A stretch of 64,000 nt of DNA from Rosa chinensis. Its lineage: Eukaryota > Streptophyta > Magnoliopsida > Rosales > Rosaceae. The first letter of the stretch is position 1, and each line of letters begins with the position of its first letter. This document shows positions 1-11,120 of this stretch, piece after piece. A program made the position numbers and the translations under genes. The stretch spans positions 14,278,141 to 14,342,140 of the forward strand of contig NC_037089.1 in NCBI RefSeq assembly GCF_002994745.2, in the 5' to 3' direction. Under the pieces are notes generated by a model. The model saw nothing but the letters and a program-made list of their open reading frames with translations. It had not been told where the DNA came from and did not search any database.

Positions 1-244
1 GTTCATACATAGAGGCGAGGTCCTGCACCGGAGGGCGGCTGCCGCTCGGTTGAGCCTCCGCTGTAGTTTAGGTTGGTGGGATGAGGGAATTGGCCTGGGG
101 TTCACCGTTGGGGTTGACCGGCGTGCTGAATAGTGCACGGTTATCGTTAACCGCTAGATTGACTTTGATCATTGGGTTGGTGGGATGGGGGTTGGCGGAC
201 TGATCCGCCTGCTCCTCAGCGTTTCCCCAGCTACCGTTAGTCAT
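1..244 (-). pseudogene. G0 gag, N-terminal fragment
   Basis: From the ATG at 244-242 the minus strand encodes MTNGSWGNAEEQADQSAN and continues to the window edge. It parallels the G1 gag start at 15799 (MTNDSGGNAEEQADQSA). Only about 80 codons of the low-complexity N-terminus are visible, before the conserved gag domain. It is partial by truncation at the window border; completeness outside cannot be judged. Confidence 0.7.
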
Positions 245-277
245 GGTGGATGTGATGGGATGGCCTTTTGTTCAAGG

Positions 278-296
278 ATTCCCGCAGACGGTGCCA
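278..296 (-). other. Primer-binding site of G0
   Basis: Two bases inside the LTR end the minus strand reads TGGCACCGTCTGCGGGAA, a two-base variant of the TGGCGCCGTCTGTGGGAA seen in G1, N1 and N2. Position and sequence fit a tRNA primer site. I did not assign the tRNA. Confidence 0.7.
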
Positions 297-297
297 A

Positions 298-813
298 TGT
301 TAATGTTTAAATTTCAGCAGTAGCTAAACCCTTGTTAACGCTGGTTCGATGAGTGAACTGTTACCTATGATATTCTCAGAATTTCCTCTACCTGTCAAAT
401 GAAATATAAAGGGTGTCAGAGGGAGACCGCGTTGGGCGGCCTTCTCTTCTCCGATGCCTAAGTTAGTCAATGTATTTATGTTGACAAAGTAACAGTAGGT
501 AAGTATTAGAATGTGTAATTAATGAAGAGAGAGCAGAGAACCTTTTATAGGTGAGGAGGGAACTGATCTTCTCCATGTTTTCGATGTGGGGCTGATGTGC
601 TTCAATCCCCAGCTTCTGGAGCTTCTGACGCTGTCTTGGCGCTATGCGTGGTGGCGCGTCAGCGATGATCTGGGGGCAAGCCGGGGCTCGGGCGGTAGCC
701 TATTTGGCTGTGTTCCCATAGGTCACTCCTTTGGCGGGAGTCGATACCACTGGGGGTAGCATGAGCGTGACTTATTATAGCTAATTATGCTTGCAAATGC
801 CTATGTAAGTACA
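298..813 (-). repeat. 5' LTR of G0
   Basis: 516 bp, minus strand, starting TGTACTTACATAGG and ending CATTAACA. The core promoter is the 11-bp motif GCCCCACATCG (revcomp of 582-592), 32 bp, then TATAAAAG (revcomp of 542-549). Compared with the G2 LTR at 14761-15239 it has extra sequence before its 3' end, so LTR ends in this family vary by small indels. Confidence 0.85.
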
Positions 814-2357
814 CCAGGAAACATACTTGAATGAATAAAGTTCGAATCAAAATCGACACTTTATTTCAATGAAAGCCAATAATTACGTCAAAGTTTCTAA
901 ATTTAATCCAAAAATGATAATCAAGCTTAGACAAGTAGTAGTTACACAATCCGTTTGGTAATTCTAATTTGGTTGTGACCAGGTAAGGTAAGGCGAGATT
1001 TTGGTGGAGCGTTGCTGACTTTTAAAACCGTTCTCTCAGTTTAAACATTTCCTAGACATCACAATTACTCTTGAGTACGCCTAGTGAGAAAGAGTTATAA
1101 CCACTGTCTTTGTTGATAGTTTCCAAATTTTGTTGGATTTGGATTGAAACCAATGACGTTCATATGGTCAAATTTTTATGCTTACGAATGTTCTTAGTCC
1201 GTAGCTTACAAACTCTCTTAGTTAGTAAAAATCGATGCTCATGGACACTCTTAGTCCGAAGATTACGAACGCTCTTAGTTCGTATGTAGCGTGAATCCTC
1301 ACAATTCCGCTTTTAGCAAATCGAACCCACGTTACAGAAAGGTGGGATGTAAGAGAAGGGATTTTGTAAGTTCCCGAAGAAAAGTAAATTTAAATTTCAA
1401 AAACAGGAACAACTTGTGAAAACTTACTCATGAATTTCGGAACTTGAAATTCTCAATACATGCGCGTGTTGATGCAAGCGTGTAGGATTGCAGGTGTGCT
1501 ATCGATCCTGGGTCTGGGATTGCAAACTATCTTTCAATCCCTGCTGTGTGGCCAATACAGGTCTGGCCGAGGTAAGCCGAGGAGCTGGCCGACTGATGTG
1601 TGCGCAGAGGCGCGTAGGCGCTGCAGGGCCAGGCATGAGATGAGGCTAGCGTGGGCTAGGAGCTGCTGTAGTGATGCTTGAAGGCGACAGCGGCGGTTTT
1701 CAAGGATTTTTTTTGTTGAAATTCGGAGCAGATTTTCCTCTAAATAGCTTTCACTTCTATTAGTGTATAGGTCTCAAAACAACTCCGATATGGCTGAAAT
1801 TCGGAGGTCAGATAGAAGAGACAGAGACGAACAACTTTGATGAAGGAAATATTTTGATCTGAGGTCCCAAGAAAGACATTTCAGGGCTTGAAAGCAGGCT
1901 GATCTGCACAGGAACGAGCATCCTATTGTGCTGCAGGGGCAGCAGGCGTGCGGTGATGCAGCAGGGGCAGTAGGAGGCACATGGGTGTGTTAAGGGCTGC
2001 AGGGGCAGTGTGCAGTGCAGGGGAGTGCAGGTGGGCAGCAGCGGCTAGTCTAGCACGGGCTAGGTGCAACGGTGGAAAGGTAATGTTGAAGAATTTTCTG
2101 GTTTTGGATTTTTGATCTCAAGGTTAGGGCTTGTGCTAATAACGTGTTTGAGGATAATAGAATTGAGAGAGATTGATGAGAGAATTGTGTTTTATTATTG
2201 AGAATAGGAGCCCTATATATAGGGATTACAAAGTGCATGTTCTAATGTTACAAGGAAAACTAATCCGAGTAGGACTAGGAATTCTAGAACTCTCCTATTA
2301 CAACCATGAAACTAATCCTAGTTTGAATAGGCACAGAAAACTGATTTTCCTTCAACA
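814..2357 (-). mobile_element. Copia element remnant Ca (5' LTR, leader, internal scraps)
   Basis: Minus-strand Copia sequence. The 5' LTR is 2357 to 2145 (213 bp, TG...CA), followed by a primer site revcomp of about 2131-2142 (TTATTAGCACAAG). The leader at about 1730-1920 matches the leader of Cb at about 46850-47040, for example around the shared AGATAGAAGAGACAGAG. Sequence at 830-1130 resembles 39170-39420 in Cb, which lies downstream of gag there. The gag region between these is missing, so Ca is internally deleted and also cut at 814 by G0. No coding frame survives. Confidence 0.7.
2145..2357 (-). repeat. 5' LTR of Copia remnant Ca
   Basis: 213 bp. On the plus strand it reads TGTTTGAGGATAATAG...CCTTCAACA. 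The end sequences, the size, the TATATATAGGG box near 2214-2224 and the adjacent primer site match the LTRs of Cb (47323-47546) and Cc (61342-61578). Confidence 0.75.
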
Positions 2358-2644
2358 ATTTATACTATTTTAACAATTACCTTGCCATCTGCAGCCTCAT
2401 GGAAGAAGAGTACCCTCAATAAAACTGCTTCGGACCTTCGACTGTGTTAGCATGAAACACGCATATGAAAAGAGATATGTTACTAGCTAAATTTTCATCT
2501 CTCTGAAGTGCAGCTAATGGATCAATCAACATATTCAAATTGTAGCAAATTTGGAGTCTTATAAGTTTCAAATCATTTCCAAGCACGACACTTGGATCTA
2601 GAGTCGCAAACCCTTTCCCCTTTTCTCTCAAGTAATTGTCAAAA
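2358..2644. other. Unassigned 290-bp stretch with an open minus-strand frame
   Basis: A minus-strand frame of 71 codons (2631-2416) runs MREKGKGFATLDPSVVLG and onward, followed by a possible 5' splice site (GCAAG|GTAATT near 2380). It may be an exon remnant of a host gene caught between elements. I do not recognise the protein and composition alone cannot settle it. Confidence 0.2.
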
Positions 2645-4302
2645 AGTTGAGACCATTTCTTCTTCTTCTTCTTCTTCTTTTACATTTTCAGTCAAGTTTG
2701 AAACTTTTAACAAATCCAAAACATGAACACAGATCGAGTATAAGAGATACCTTGTCCTCGAAACATCTAGATGTGTGTTGATGTCATAATTTGGTTCGAC
2801 AAATACTTTTGACTTGCTATGCTAAAAAATAGCATGCAATTTAAAACCCTTTTTGTTGTCAAGTTGTAGTAGTGAAAGTAAGGGATCGTTCTACACCAAG
2901 GATCAAGGGTTCACCTTCAATTTACGTAGCCAACAAAACAAAGAAAACTAGAATATATATATATATATTTAAAAAAAAAAAAAAAAACCCTTAGCCCACC
3001 CCACCCTTACATATGTAAATGAGAATCGAACCCATGACCTTTACAATGTTGGAATTATAATTTACCAACAGGTCACGTACAGCTCAAACTAGAATTAACT
3101 ATAGTACGAAACAAATTGAAAAACACAATTTGGGGGGGGGGGACTGTTGATTAATTATGCTGAAAATAAAGCAAAAACAAAAGATGAATCTAAAGTAAAG
3201 TTGTGAATATGATGATGAGCAGTTAGGAGTTAGTTATCCACCACTAAACACAATCCAAGTTCCAATTTCTCTTCCTATGTTTATTACTAAGTCATGAAAA
3301 GAGATTGACCAAGTTCCAAAGCTAGAAGCAAGCTAAGTACCTTATATTACTTCCCTATATTGTTCTAACAAGAACAAGCGCCGTTATTAGAACCTTTTGA
3401 AAACATGCAACATAGAGATCACAACCGGCTCCTACATTTAGCAAGTTCTAAAGCATTAAGCACATATGGAAGGATGTCAATCTAAGTGTACAAACTAGTA
3501 CAACAAGCGTGTCTAGTTGCATTGGTGAGAGGCTTGGTGAGAGGCTTTACTACTTCGGTTAAAATCACAAAACTATTAGGTGAATTGCTATTTAACCTAG
3601 CACCAATTACATGCATATCCTATGTGTTTGCAACCACATAAAACATACATATAAAAGACTCATCTAATCCAGAACCAAAGAACAATCTCATCGACAAAGT
3701 AACTAAACATAGAAATTTATTATGAAACTTGAACCATAGTTTAGGGCTTCAAACTAGCCCCTAACACAAAAGTATTTAGCTAGTCATTGTTCTAAGGTAA
3801 ACACACAGTAACATATTGAAAATAAGAAGACAAAGTCACAGAAAAAGGAGTAAAGAGGCACGGTGGATGTTGCTTGAAGATGGATGCTCACGGTGGTGGC
3901 AGATGGGGACTTTGGCAGCTTCTTTTCCTTATGCTTGTGTGGAGCTTCGAAAACCAGAGAGCTAGGGGTGTTTTGAGGCGTGAAATCTGTATGATAGGGT
4001 CTCTCAATGACGCAAAGAAACCTCCTATTTTTATGGTTTACAAACCCCTAGCTTTTCTCCTCAAAACCGATCAAGATCTCCTTATTCTTCTCCAATTCCA
4101 CTTGCTTAGCTGCCATAGATCTTCTGAAACTTCCTTAAGTCTTTCTAACCATCTCTTGATAAGTATAATGTAGCAAAAATTCAATAAAATTCGTTCCAAA
4201 ATCTACCAAGAAAATCTTCAGAAAATATAGCTTTTAATTCACTTTCCTTTCTCAGCTAGGATTGATTTTCCTCTCTTTATTTAACAAGGGTTCTAGCAGA
4301 TT
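2645..4302 (-). repeat. Decayed LTR-like sequence (minus), host of the SINE and of S1
   Basis: Read on the minus strand this parallels the solo LTR at 12227-14352: both contain a stretch around GGTTTGAAGCCC / GTTTGAAGCCCTAAAC (near 3745 and 13430) and a downstream AGAACGATCCCT(T)ACT (near 2890 and 14275). It carries a (TCT)n tract at about 2658-2680 and the SINE at 2955-3085. It is interrupted by S1 at 4303 and seems to resume at 11121. I see no coding frame. Divergence is high, so the Ty3-type assignment is tentative. Confidence 0.45.
2955..3085 (-). mobile_element. tRNA-derived SINE with 10-bp target-site duplication
   Basis: A 131-bp insertion flanked by perfect AAACTAGAAT copies at 2945-2954 and 3086-3095. 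On the minus strand it starts with an A-box-like segment (GACCTGTTGGT), then a B-box GGGTTCGATTCTC (revcomp of 3021-3033), and ends in a T-run plus (AT)n. The pol III boxes, the length and the long duplication fit a short plant SINE; the T-rich end resembles the Au type. The family name is inference. Confidence 0.7.
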
Positions 4303-5537
4303 TGTAAGTACAAGATTTTGTACATGTTATTTGTTGGCATTCCCATACAAAGCTAGTGAAGTATATCATGACAATTCATCACTGAAGAAGCTGGAAAAGG
4401 GCCTAATACTGATCTCAGAGACGTTACAGCTAAATGCATCTCATGAGTCAGCATATGCATTGGGATTGCAACCTGTGTTCCAATCCTCGAGTCAGTCCTA
4501 GGTTTTAGGAAGTTTGTTTTCGGAAAGTATCTTTCTATTCTTAAATTTTATTATCCAAAGATATTTTCCACCAGTTAAAATCATCCCTTTGAAGACCTAA
4601 TTGATTTAGCTCTATTTATTTTAATTGGCAATCTTTTGTTAAAAAGATTTTTCCTAAGAGGAATCAATTAGGGTTAGGCGCATTGATTGTACACGATAAT
4701 TTTTCCTCCATATAATTCTGAAAATATGGTCTAGGTTTAGAGAGCTTTTAATTTGCATATCATATCAATTTGCATGTGATTGATGCATATATTGTGGGAC
4801 TAAACTAATTGCTATCTTATAATGTTTAAGGAAAGAAGTTCAGGAAATCGTATATGCAATTAGAATGGTTATGATTGCATATCAGATAACTTTCCTTAGA
4901 GATGACAGTTACATGATATCCGTAAGGATTAGTAGAGTCTCACGATGTGTTTAAAAAACCTTCCAAGCTTATCTCAATTTGTGATTAATGTGATTGGATT
5001 GAGGTGGAGTCTTTATTTTCTATAAAAGGTTTTGAAACTGCATTGTGGCAGTTAGAGTTTTTGATTGAGAATTTTAATTGTGCTGCATAGTCTGCACTAA
5101 CTGTTTTACAAAACTCTCATTGTTTGTTTGATTGATTGATCATACTGCTTGTTCACTGCATTCATCACTTGCATGTGTGATTGAGATCAGTGAAGCTTCA
5201 AGGCAAGATTGAATATGAAGGCGTGTCCAGATTTCTTCATCTATACAGATTGCTTCATAGTTGTTTAGAATAGGTCTTTTACAGTTGTGAGCAAGTTAGC
5301 ATTGTTGCTAGTCAATGTGGTTGAGTTGAATACCACTACTTGTGATCTATAACAACCTTGATTCATATTGGATTTGATTCTCGTGTAGGCTACGTAAACA
5401 GCCTTGCAGTGAAGTTTCCTCAGTGGAGAGGTTTTCACTGCGTCAGCAATTCTTGTGTTCTTTTATTTGTGTTGTTGCTTGTTTGAATAACTGTCATTAC
5501 TCAAACTCTATCAATTTTGTTCCATCCGGTATTTACA
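4303..5537 (+). repeat. 5' LTR of S1
   Basis: 1235 bp, TGTAAGTACAAG...GGTATTTACA. A TATA box (CTATAAAAGG) lies near 5020-5030. Its counterpart in the 3' LTR reads CTATAATAGG. A 4-bp indel near 5236 also separates the two LTRs. Confidence 0.85.
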
Positions 5538-5539
5538 AT

Positions 5540-5556
5540 TGGCATCAGAGCGGGTT
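5540..5556 (+). other. Primer-binding site of S1
   Basis: TGGCATCAGAGCGGGTT lies two bases after the LTR end. It is one base from the common Copia site TGGTATCAGAGC, which pairs with initiator methionine tRNA. Confidence 0.75.
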
Positions 5557-5586
5557 CTAAAGCTTTTTCGTAGATCCGAGGACAGG

Positions 5587-6798
5587 ATGGAACATGAATG
5601 TGACAGGGCTGCTGGTTCGATAAAATGTCCCTCATACTTTGATGGTGAAAATTTCTCGCAATGGAAGATAATGATGGGATTCAAGCTCAAGAAAACGGTA
5701 CCAAATGTTACTTTCTCTTCTGTTAAAATCAAAAATGTGGATGATAGTGGTTCTGTGGATTTTGCTTTACTAATCAAAGAGTTTAAAAATTTTCTTAAAA
5801 ATAAATACTCTTCTGGTAGTACTTCAAAAGGTATATTTGAATCAAAAAAGGGAAAATTATCTGAAAAATGTTTTGACAAAAAACCCAAAGTCAATAATTT
5901 TGATCAAGAAGAAAGCGTTGTTGAAAAACCTAAATGACATGAATGTGGTGGTATTGGTCATATCTCTTCTGATTGTGGAAATGGAAAATATAGCTCACAA
6001 AATGACAGGACTCTTAAGTCAACTTGGAGCGACGTTGAGGAAGATTCTCAAACTGAGAATGAAGAAGAGAACATTGCTTTCACCTGCTCACTTCATCATG
6101 AGGCATCTGATGATTCTGATAGTGAAGGTGAGATTTTTGATGTATCTGATGATAAGACTAATGATAAGTGCATGGAACTGTATAAAGCTTCAAGAGTGAT
6201 GCCCAAAAGAAATCTGAAGCTAGAGAACGAGATTGAGCAAGTCAGAAAAGCAAAGGAAAAGGCCGAGTTAAATCTTGAATCATGCAAAGAAAAATGGGAA
6301 GGTGAACGCATTGCTTATACTGACAAAATTAATGTTTTACAGGATAAGATGAATTCCCAAACTTGGGAGGTGGAACGTACTGAGTTGATTGACAGGATTA
6401 AAACCCTTCAGGTTGAAGTTAAAGCTCAATCAAATTTGAATGTCTCACTAACCTCTGAAATTGAGAATTTGCACGTTAAGCTTGAAGAGTCTCAACAAAA
6501 GTTTTCTAAATTCTCAATTGGGTCAGACAAAGTGTCTAGAATGATTGGGATGGGAAAATCTGAAGGTGGCAAAAAGGGCATAGGTTCTTGTTCTGATGAG
6601 AGCTCTAAATCTTTGAAATTTGTGAAGAGTTCAGGTTTTCTTCAACCTGAAAATGTCAATGATAGAAGGGGCAGAGAGTTTAGTTCTAGTGACCATGATA
6701 GATATCCAGGTCACATCAGACCTAAGTGTAACTATCTTTGGAGAAATGCACAAAGGGTCTGGACTCCTAGAAAGAGTAATCAAAACCTCTCTTTGTAG
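5587..6798 (+). pseudogene. S1 gag: capsid-like region, zinc knuckle, coiled coil
   Basis: One frame runs from the ATG at 5587 (MEHECDRAAGSIKCPSYF) to the TAG at 6796. The N-terminal third has the DGENFSQWK signature of Copia gag. An in-frame TGA at 5935-5937 falls where the first Cys of the zinc knuckle should be: the next residues are HECGGIGHISSDC, completing CX2CX4HX4C if the stop was TGC. Acidic low-complexity sequence follows, then about 120 residues rich in E, K, L and Q (6200-6560) that look like a coiled coil. The frame stays open beyond the TAG for about 40 codons. I chose the first ATG after the primer site. One or two point mutations separate this from an intact gag. Confidence 0.7.
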
Positions 6799-6929
6799 AC
6801 AAAGTTGAAAGAACACTTGAGAGAAATTGACAGGATTGCTCACTTGGTTTCAATCCCAGCGTCTTATATGCCTCAGATGAAACAAATTTGGAGAAGAAAA
6901 GAACTTCATCACCCTACGTTTTCTTGTAC

Positions 6930-9884
6930 AGGTGATTGAACTTCCCTTTGTGTTTTTCATTATGTAACGTACTCTTTTTTAGTGTCCATGTAGTGTAGAT
7001 GCATAAGTAAGTGATAAGCTGTTTATTTTTCTTTTTTAGGAGTGCATATAGGACTTCAATCCTGAACAGACTACATTAGTCTAAATGCTTTGATTTTTCT
7101 TAAAGAGTCTTTTCTAGTTAGCATGAGCTGTATGCATTCTATTTAAAAAAAAAAAAGTGTTATGTTCATTAGTTCATCTTGCATTCATTTTTTTTCTTCT
7201 GTTTCTTGCATATTGCATTCGCATAAGGGGAGCTTGGTTCAAAGAAGTTATAATGTGTCAATGGTGTTTAATCTGCTGCACAATCTTGGTTGGTTATCCT
7301 TGTTTGATGGTCACTTGCTTGATGAAATTTATTGTCTCTTTCCATCTCATTATTGCTTAGAAATAAAGTATTTCTTTCAAGTACTTATTTCAGTAAAAGT
7401 GTGATTGAGCAGGTTTGAACAGGTAGGTTCTGATAAGCCTCTTTACTAAGTGCTTGAGTTTGTTTCATGATTGATTCCTTCAAGAATCATGGGTTTATTA
7501 TAAGCATTCAATCATGTTATTTAAGTAAGCTTCTATCTTGTATTTTAACTTGAGAGGTTGATACTACAAGGTCAAGATGATTTCGGGTTAAAACTTGTTT
7601 GCCTTTGTTTCCTTTACCTTGTTACTGAGTGGGTGGATGATGGAATTGGTTGTCATGATGTATTCTGTTGATCAATATTCTCTACAAACTAATTAGTTTT
7701 GTGTATCTTGGCTATGATAATCTATACAATACTATGCTTCACGGGTGTTTTGTTTGTGAGTGTTGAAGTGATGCAGGTCCAATAAATGATAAATGAGACA
7801 CTCAACTTGCAGATTAATCGATTTCATGACCGTGTGAAGAAATCAATGATGAACAAGTGATATAGAAATCAAGATCAAGAATGCCAGATAAGGGACATGA
7901 AGAGGTCACAGATTACGTGGTTATGAACAATTGGTGCAATGAGAGATTTTGGAGGAAGCAAATGGTTAAAGTTTATATGGTCATCCTCCAGGTAAGTAAA
8001 CTATCTTATCATCTTATGTGATAATTTGAGTCTCATTGATATAATGATATATCTAAGAATCTAGTTCAACATTCTTGCATAAAGCACATTGATATGAGAA
8101 TACATTTTATTTGTGACATGATTGAGAGAAATTTTCTGGAACTTGTGTTTGTGCCTTCTGAACATCAATTGATTGATCTTTTCACAAAACCTTTAGACAA
8201 TGCTCTTTTTGAGACACTTAGGAATGCCATTGGTGTGTGTTCTCGGTACTGATACTCTTCCTCAATAGGTTCATCTGCATTTAAAGCTTCTGCATGTTCA
8301 TTGTGTGCTTTCATTTAGATTAGACAAAAAAAAAAAAATAATTAGTTTCAGCAGAATGCACTTGTCTATACTAGGATTGCATGTGAGATTTCAATCCTGA
8401 AGTGTTTGGTGGAAAATTGACCTTAGATTGAGATTGTTGATTCTTGCTCTCATTTTCGATCATGGGTCAGGGTTGCAGTGCACTATATGTTCTTCTTTCT
8501 ACCTCGGGTCTTTAGTCAAAGATTATGGCTGGTTCACTCTCCCAAACTTTGCTATATTCACTTGCACACTTAAGTCCTTTGTGGGGGTAACATCTTGTTG
8601 TAAGTGATCTAGGATTAGTCACAAACTGCGCTCTTTTTGGTGTTCGTAATTCTATGCTCCTTGAAATATATATATATATATATATATATTCATTGCAATA
8701 TGGAGCTTGGCCACGCTATTTCTAAAGTAAACAGGCCTCAGTCGTGACAAACGATATGAGGATTGGGAAGAAACAAGAATGGCTTGGTCTCCCGGTGGTT
8801 TATCTTGTTGCTTTTAAACGACTCGAGTTGATGTGTCCTTTGGAGTGTCCTTGTTACACTTAGTGCCCTAAAACCAACTGGTTTGGGAGCCACTGACATA
8901 AGGCTCGCTATATGAGTCACAGCACAAAAAAAAAAAAATGTGCTTCTGATTAGTGTGTGAAAGGCTTTAAAAGAAAAATATATGTGCCCACACGGTGATA
9001 TAAGGAGGACTTGAGAAAAGAACAGTAGTGTTTGTTGTTGAACTCTAATTCTGGTTGATCCTAGTTTAAGTTGAAGCCCCATATTGACTTTTGATCACTT
9101 TACCACAAAGTTAAGAGATGCTTTAGTCCAAGTCTGTGTCTAAATGCCTGTTGTTCGAGATTACTATGTAGTGTTACTTATGCCTGGCTCCTTGTTGACT
9201 TTGGGAAGTCGTCGAATCACTATTTCTAAATGCTATGCTTTTTCTTTCTCTTCACTTCTGCGACTAATCTCACCTCATTGCATGTTTCATGGTCATTTTC
9301 ATGCATATTTCCTTTTGTCAGATGTATCTATTAAGGGGGAGTTTGAGTACTACTTGTTAATTTTCAAGTTTCTGGGTGATTCAAAATGAGTGTTGATTGC
9401 ATCTATATATTGGGAGTTTTGGTATGGTTTCATGCCTCTTAATCAACATGTTCAAGTTTCATATGGCATCATTCTCTCATGCGATAGTATTGAACACGGT
9501 TCTTGTGGTTTATAGCTAAGTGTTTACTGTATGTACTCCAACATGATTTTTTTTACCATTCATTGTTCTTAGTCTTTCGCTGCATGAGGTGATGGTAATT
9601 CTATTCTGTTGGTGCCCTTTGTCATTCCTAGACAAAAAGGGGGAGATATTGGTGAATTTTGAATTTGATCAACTTGTGTTTTGATTGTTTAAATCTTTTG
9701 ATATTGATCTTGAAATTGTGTTGACATTCCTATGCCTTATCTTTAACTTGCTTTTTACAAGGTGTGTGTGATAAGTGTTTCAGGAATTGCAGGCTTCTTC
9801 CAAAGTGAGGATCCTCAAGTACTTGTTGAGGGGGAGTTTGCATTAATTAGATATGTTTTGTATAGGAATGCCAGAGGGCGAGAT
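6930..9884 (+). other. S1 internal region without intact genes; RNase H tip at about 8060-8250
   Basis: About 3 kb lacking any long frame. Around 8060-8250 a plus-strand translation gives CKHIDMR-like text (stop at the first codon), LVFVPSEHQLIDLFTKPLD and LRNAIGVCS, matching the C-terminal end of Copia RNase H. Nothing else of pol is visible. The remainder is AT-rich with (AT)n at 8667-8688. Near 9636-9650 the run AAAAAGGGGGAGAT resembles a purine tract, and GAGGGGGAG occurs near 9828, before the 3' LTR. Confidence 0.5.
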
Positions 9885-11115
9885 TGTAAGTACAAGATTT
9901 TGTACATGTTATTTGTTGGCATTCCCATACAAAGCTAGTGAAGTATATCATGACAATTCATCACTGAAGAAGCTGGAAACGGGCCTAATACTGATCTCAG
10001 AGACGTTATAGCTAAATGCATCTCATCAGTCAGCATATGCATTGGGATTGCAACCTGTGTTCCAATCCTCGAGTCAGTCCTAGGTTTTAGGAAGTTTGTT
10101 TTCGGAAAGTATCTTTCTATTCTTAAATTTTATTATCCAAAGATATTTTCCACCAGTTAAAATCATCCCTTTGAAGACCTAATTGATTTAGCTCTGTTTA
10201 TTTTAATTGGCAATCTTTTGTTAAAAAGATTTTTCCTAATAGGAATCAATTAGGGTTAGGTGCATTGATTGTACACGATTCTTTTTCCTCCATATAATTC
10301 TGAAAATATGGTCTAGGTTTAGAGAGCTTTTAATTTGCATATCATATCAATTTGCATGTGATTGATGCATATATTGTGGGACTAAACTAATTGCTATCTT
10401 ATGATGTTTAAGGAAAGAAGTTCAGGAAATCGTATATGCATTTAGAATGGTTATGATTGCATATCAGATAACTTTCCTTAGAGATGACAGTTACATGATA
10501 TCCGTAAGGATTAGTAGAGTCTCACGATGTGTTTAAAAAATCTTCCAAGCTTATCTCAATTTGTGATTAATGTGATTGGATTGAGGGGGAGTCTTTATTT
10601 TCTATAATAGGTTTTGAAACTGCATTGTGGCAGTTAGAGTTTTTGATTGAGAATTTTAATTGTGCTGCATAGTCTGCACTAACTGTTTTACAAAACTCTC
10701 ATTGTTTGTTTGATTGATTGATCATACTGCTTGTTCACTGCATTCATCACTTGCATGTGTGATTGAGACCAGTGAAGCTTCAAGGCAAGATTGAATATGA
10801 AGGCGTGTCCCGATTAATCTATACAGATTGCTTCATAGTTGTTTAGAATAGGTCTTTTACAGTTGTGAGCAAGTTAGCATTGTTGCTAGTCAATGTGGTT
10901 GAGTTGAATACCACTACTTGTGATCTGTAACAACCTTGATTCATATTGGATTTGATTCTCATGTAGGCTACGTAAATAGCCTCGCAGTGAAGTTTCCTCA
11001 GTGGAGAGGTTTACACTGCGTCAACAATTCTTGTGTTCTTTTATTTGTGTTGTTGCTTGTTTGAATAACTGTCATTACGCAAACTCTATCAATTTTGTTC
11101 CATCCGGTATTTATA
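9885..11115 (+). repeat. 3' LTR of S1
   Basis: 1231 bp, aligned with 4303-5537 end to end. The last bases are TTTATA instead of TTTACA, so the terminal CA is mutated, and the TATA box reads CTATAATAGG. The target duplication AGATT follows at once. Confidence 0.85.
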
Positions 11116-11120
11116 AGATT

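Larger units (their letters stand above)
1..813 (-). mobile_element. Ty3/Gypsy element G0, 5' end only (LTR, PBS, start of gag)
   Basis: Read on the minus strand this is a 5' LTR (813 to 298, TG...CA ends), then a primer-binding site, then the first part of gag, running off the window edge. It matches the 5' end of G1 at 15247-16000: same LTR layout, same PBS type, same gag start. It abuts Copia remnant Ca at 814, so it probably inserted into Ca. The far end lies outside the window, so the target duplication cannot be checked. Confidence 0.85.
4303..11115 (+). mobile_element. SIRE-like Copia element S1, pol-deleted, TSD AGATT
   Basis: 6.8-kb plus-strand element with 1.23-kb LTRs at 4303-5537 and 9885-11115, both flanked outside by AGATT (4298-4302 and 11116-11120). 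Next to the 5' LTR is TGGCATCAGAGCGGGTT, an initiator-Met-like primer site. A long gag frame with zinc knuckle and coiled coil follows. Of pol only the C-terminal tip of RNase H survives (about 8060-8250). Protease, integrase and RT are missing, so a large internal deletion has occurred and the copy cannot be autonomous. The two LTRs differ by roughly two dozen substitutions by eye, about 2%. Assignment to the SIRE/Maximus group rests on LTR length and gag organisation. Confidence 0.8.

Noticed and set aside
3021..3040. tRNA gene from the GGTTCGATTCTC box
   Set aside because: No cloverleaf or anticodon arm; the unit has SINE length and a target duplication.
3874..4173. 99-codon plus-strand frame as a host gene
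   Set aside because: It lies inside LTR-like sequence on the opposite strand, has no recognisable motif, and its text looks like translated untranslated DNA.
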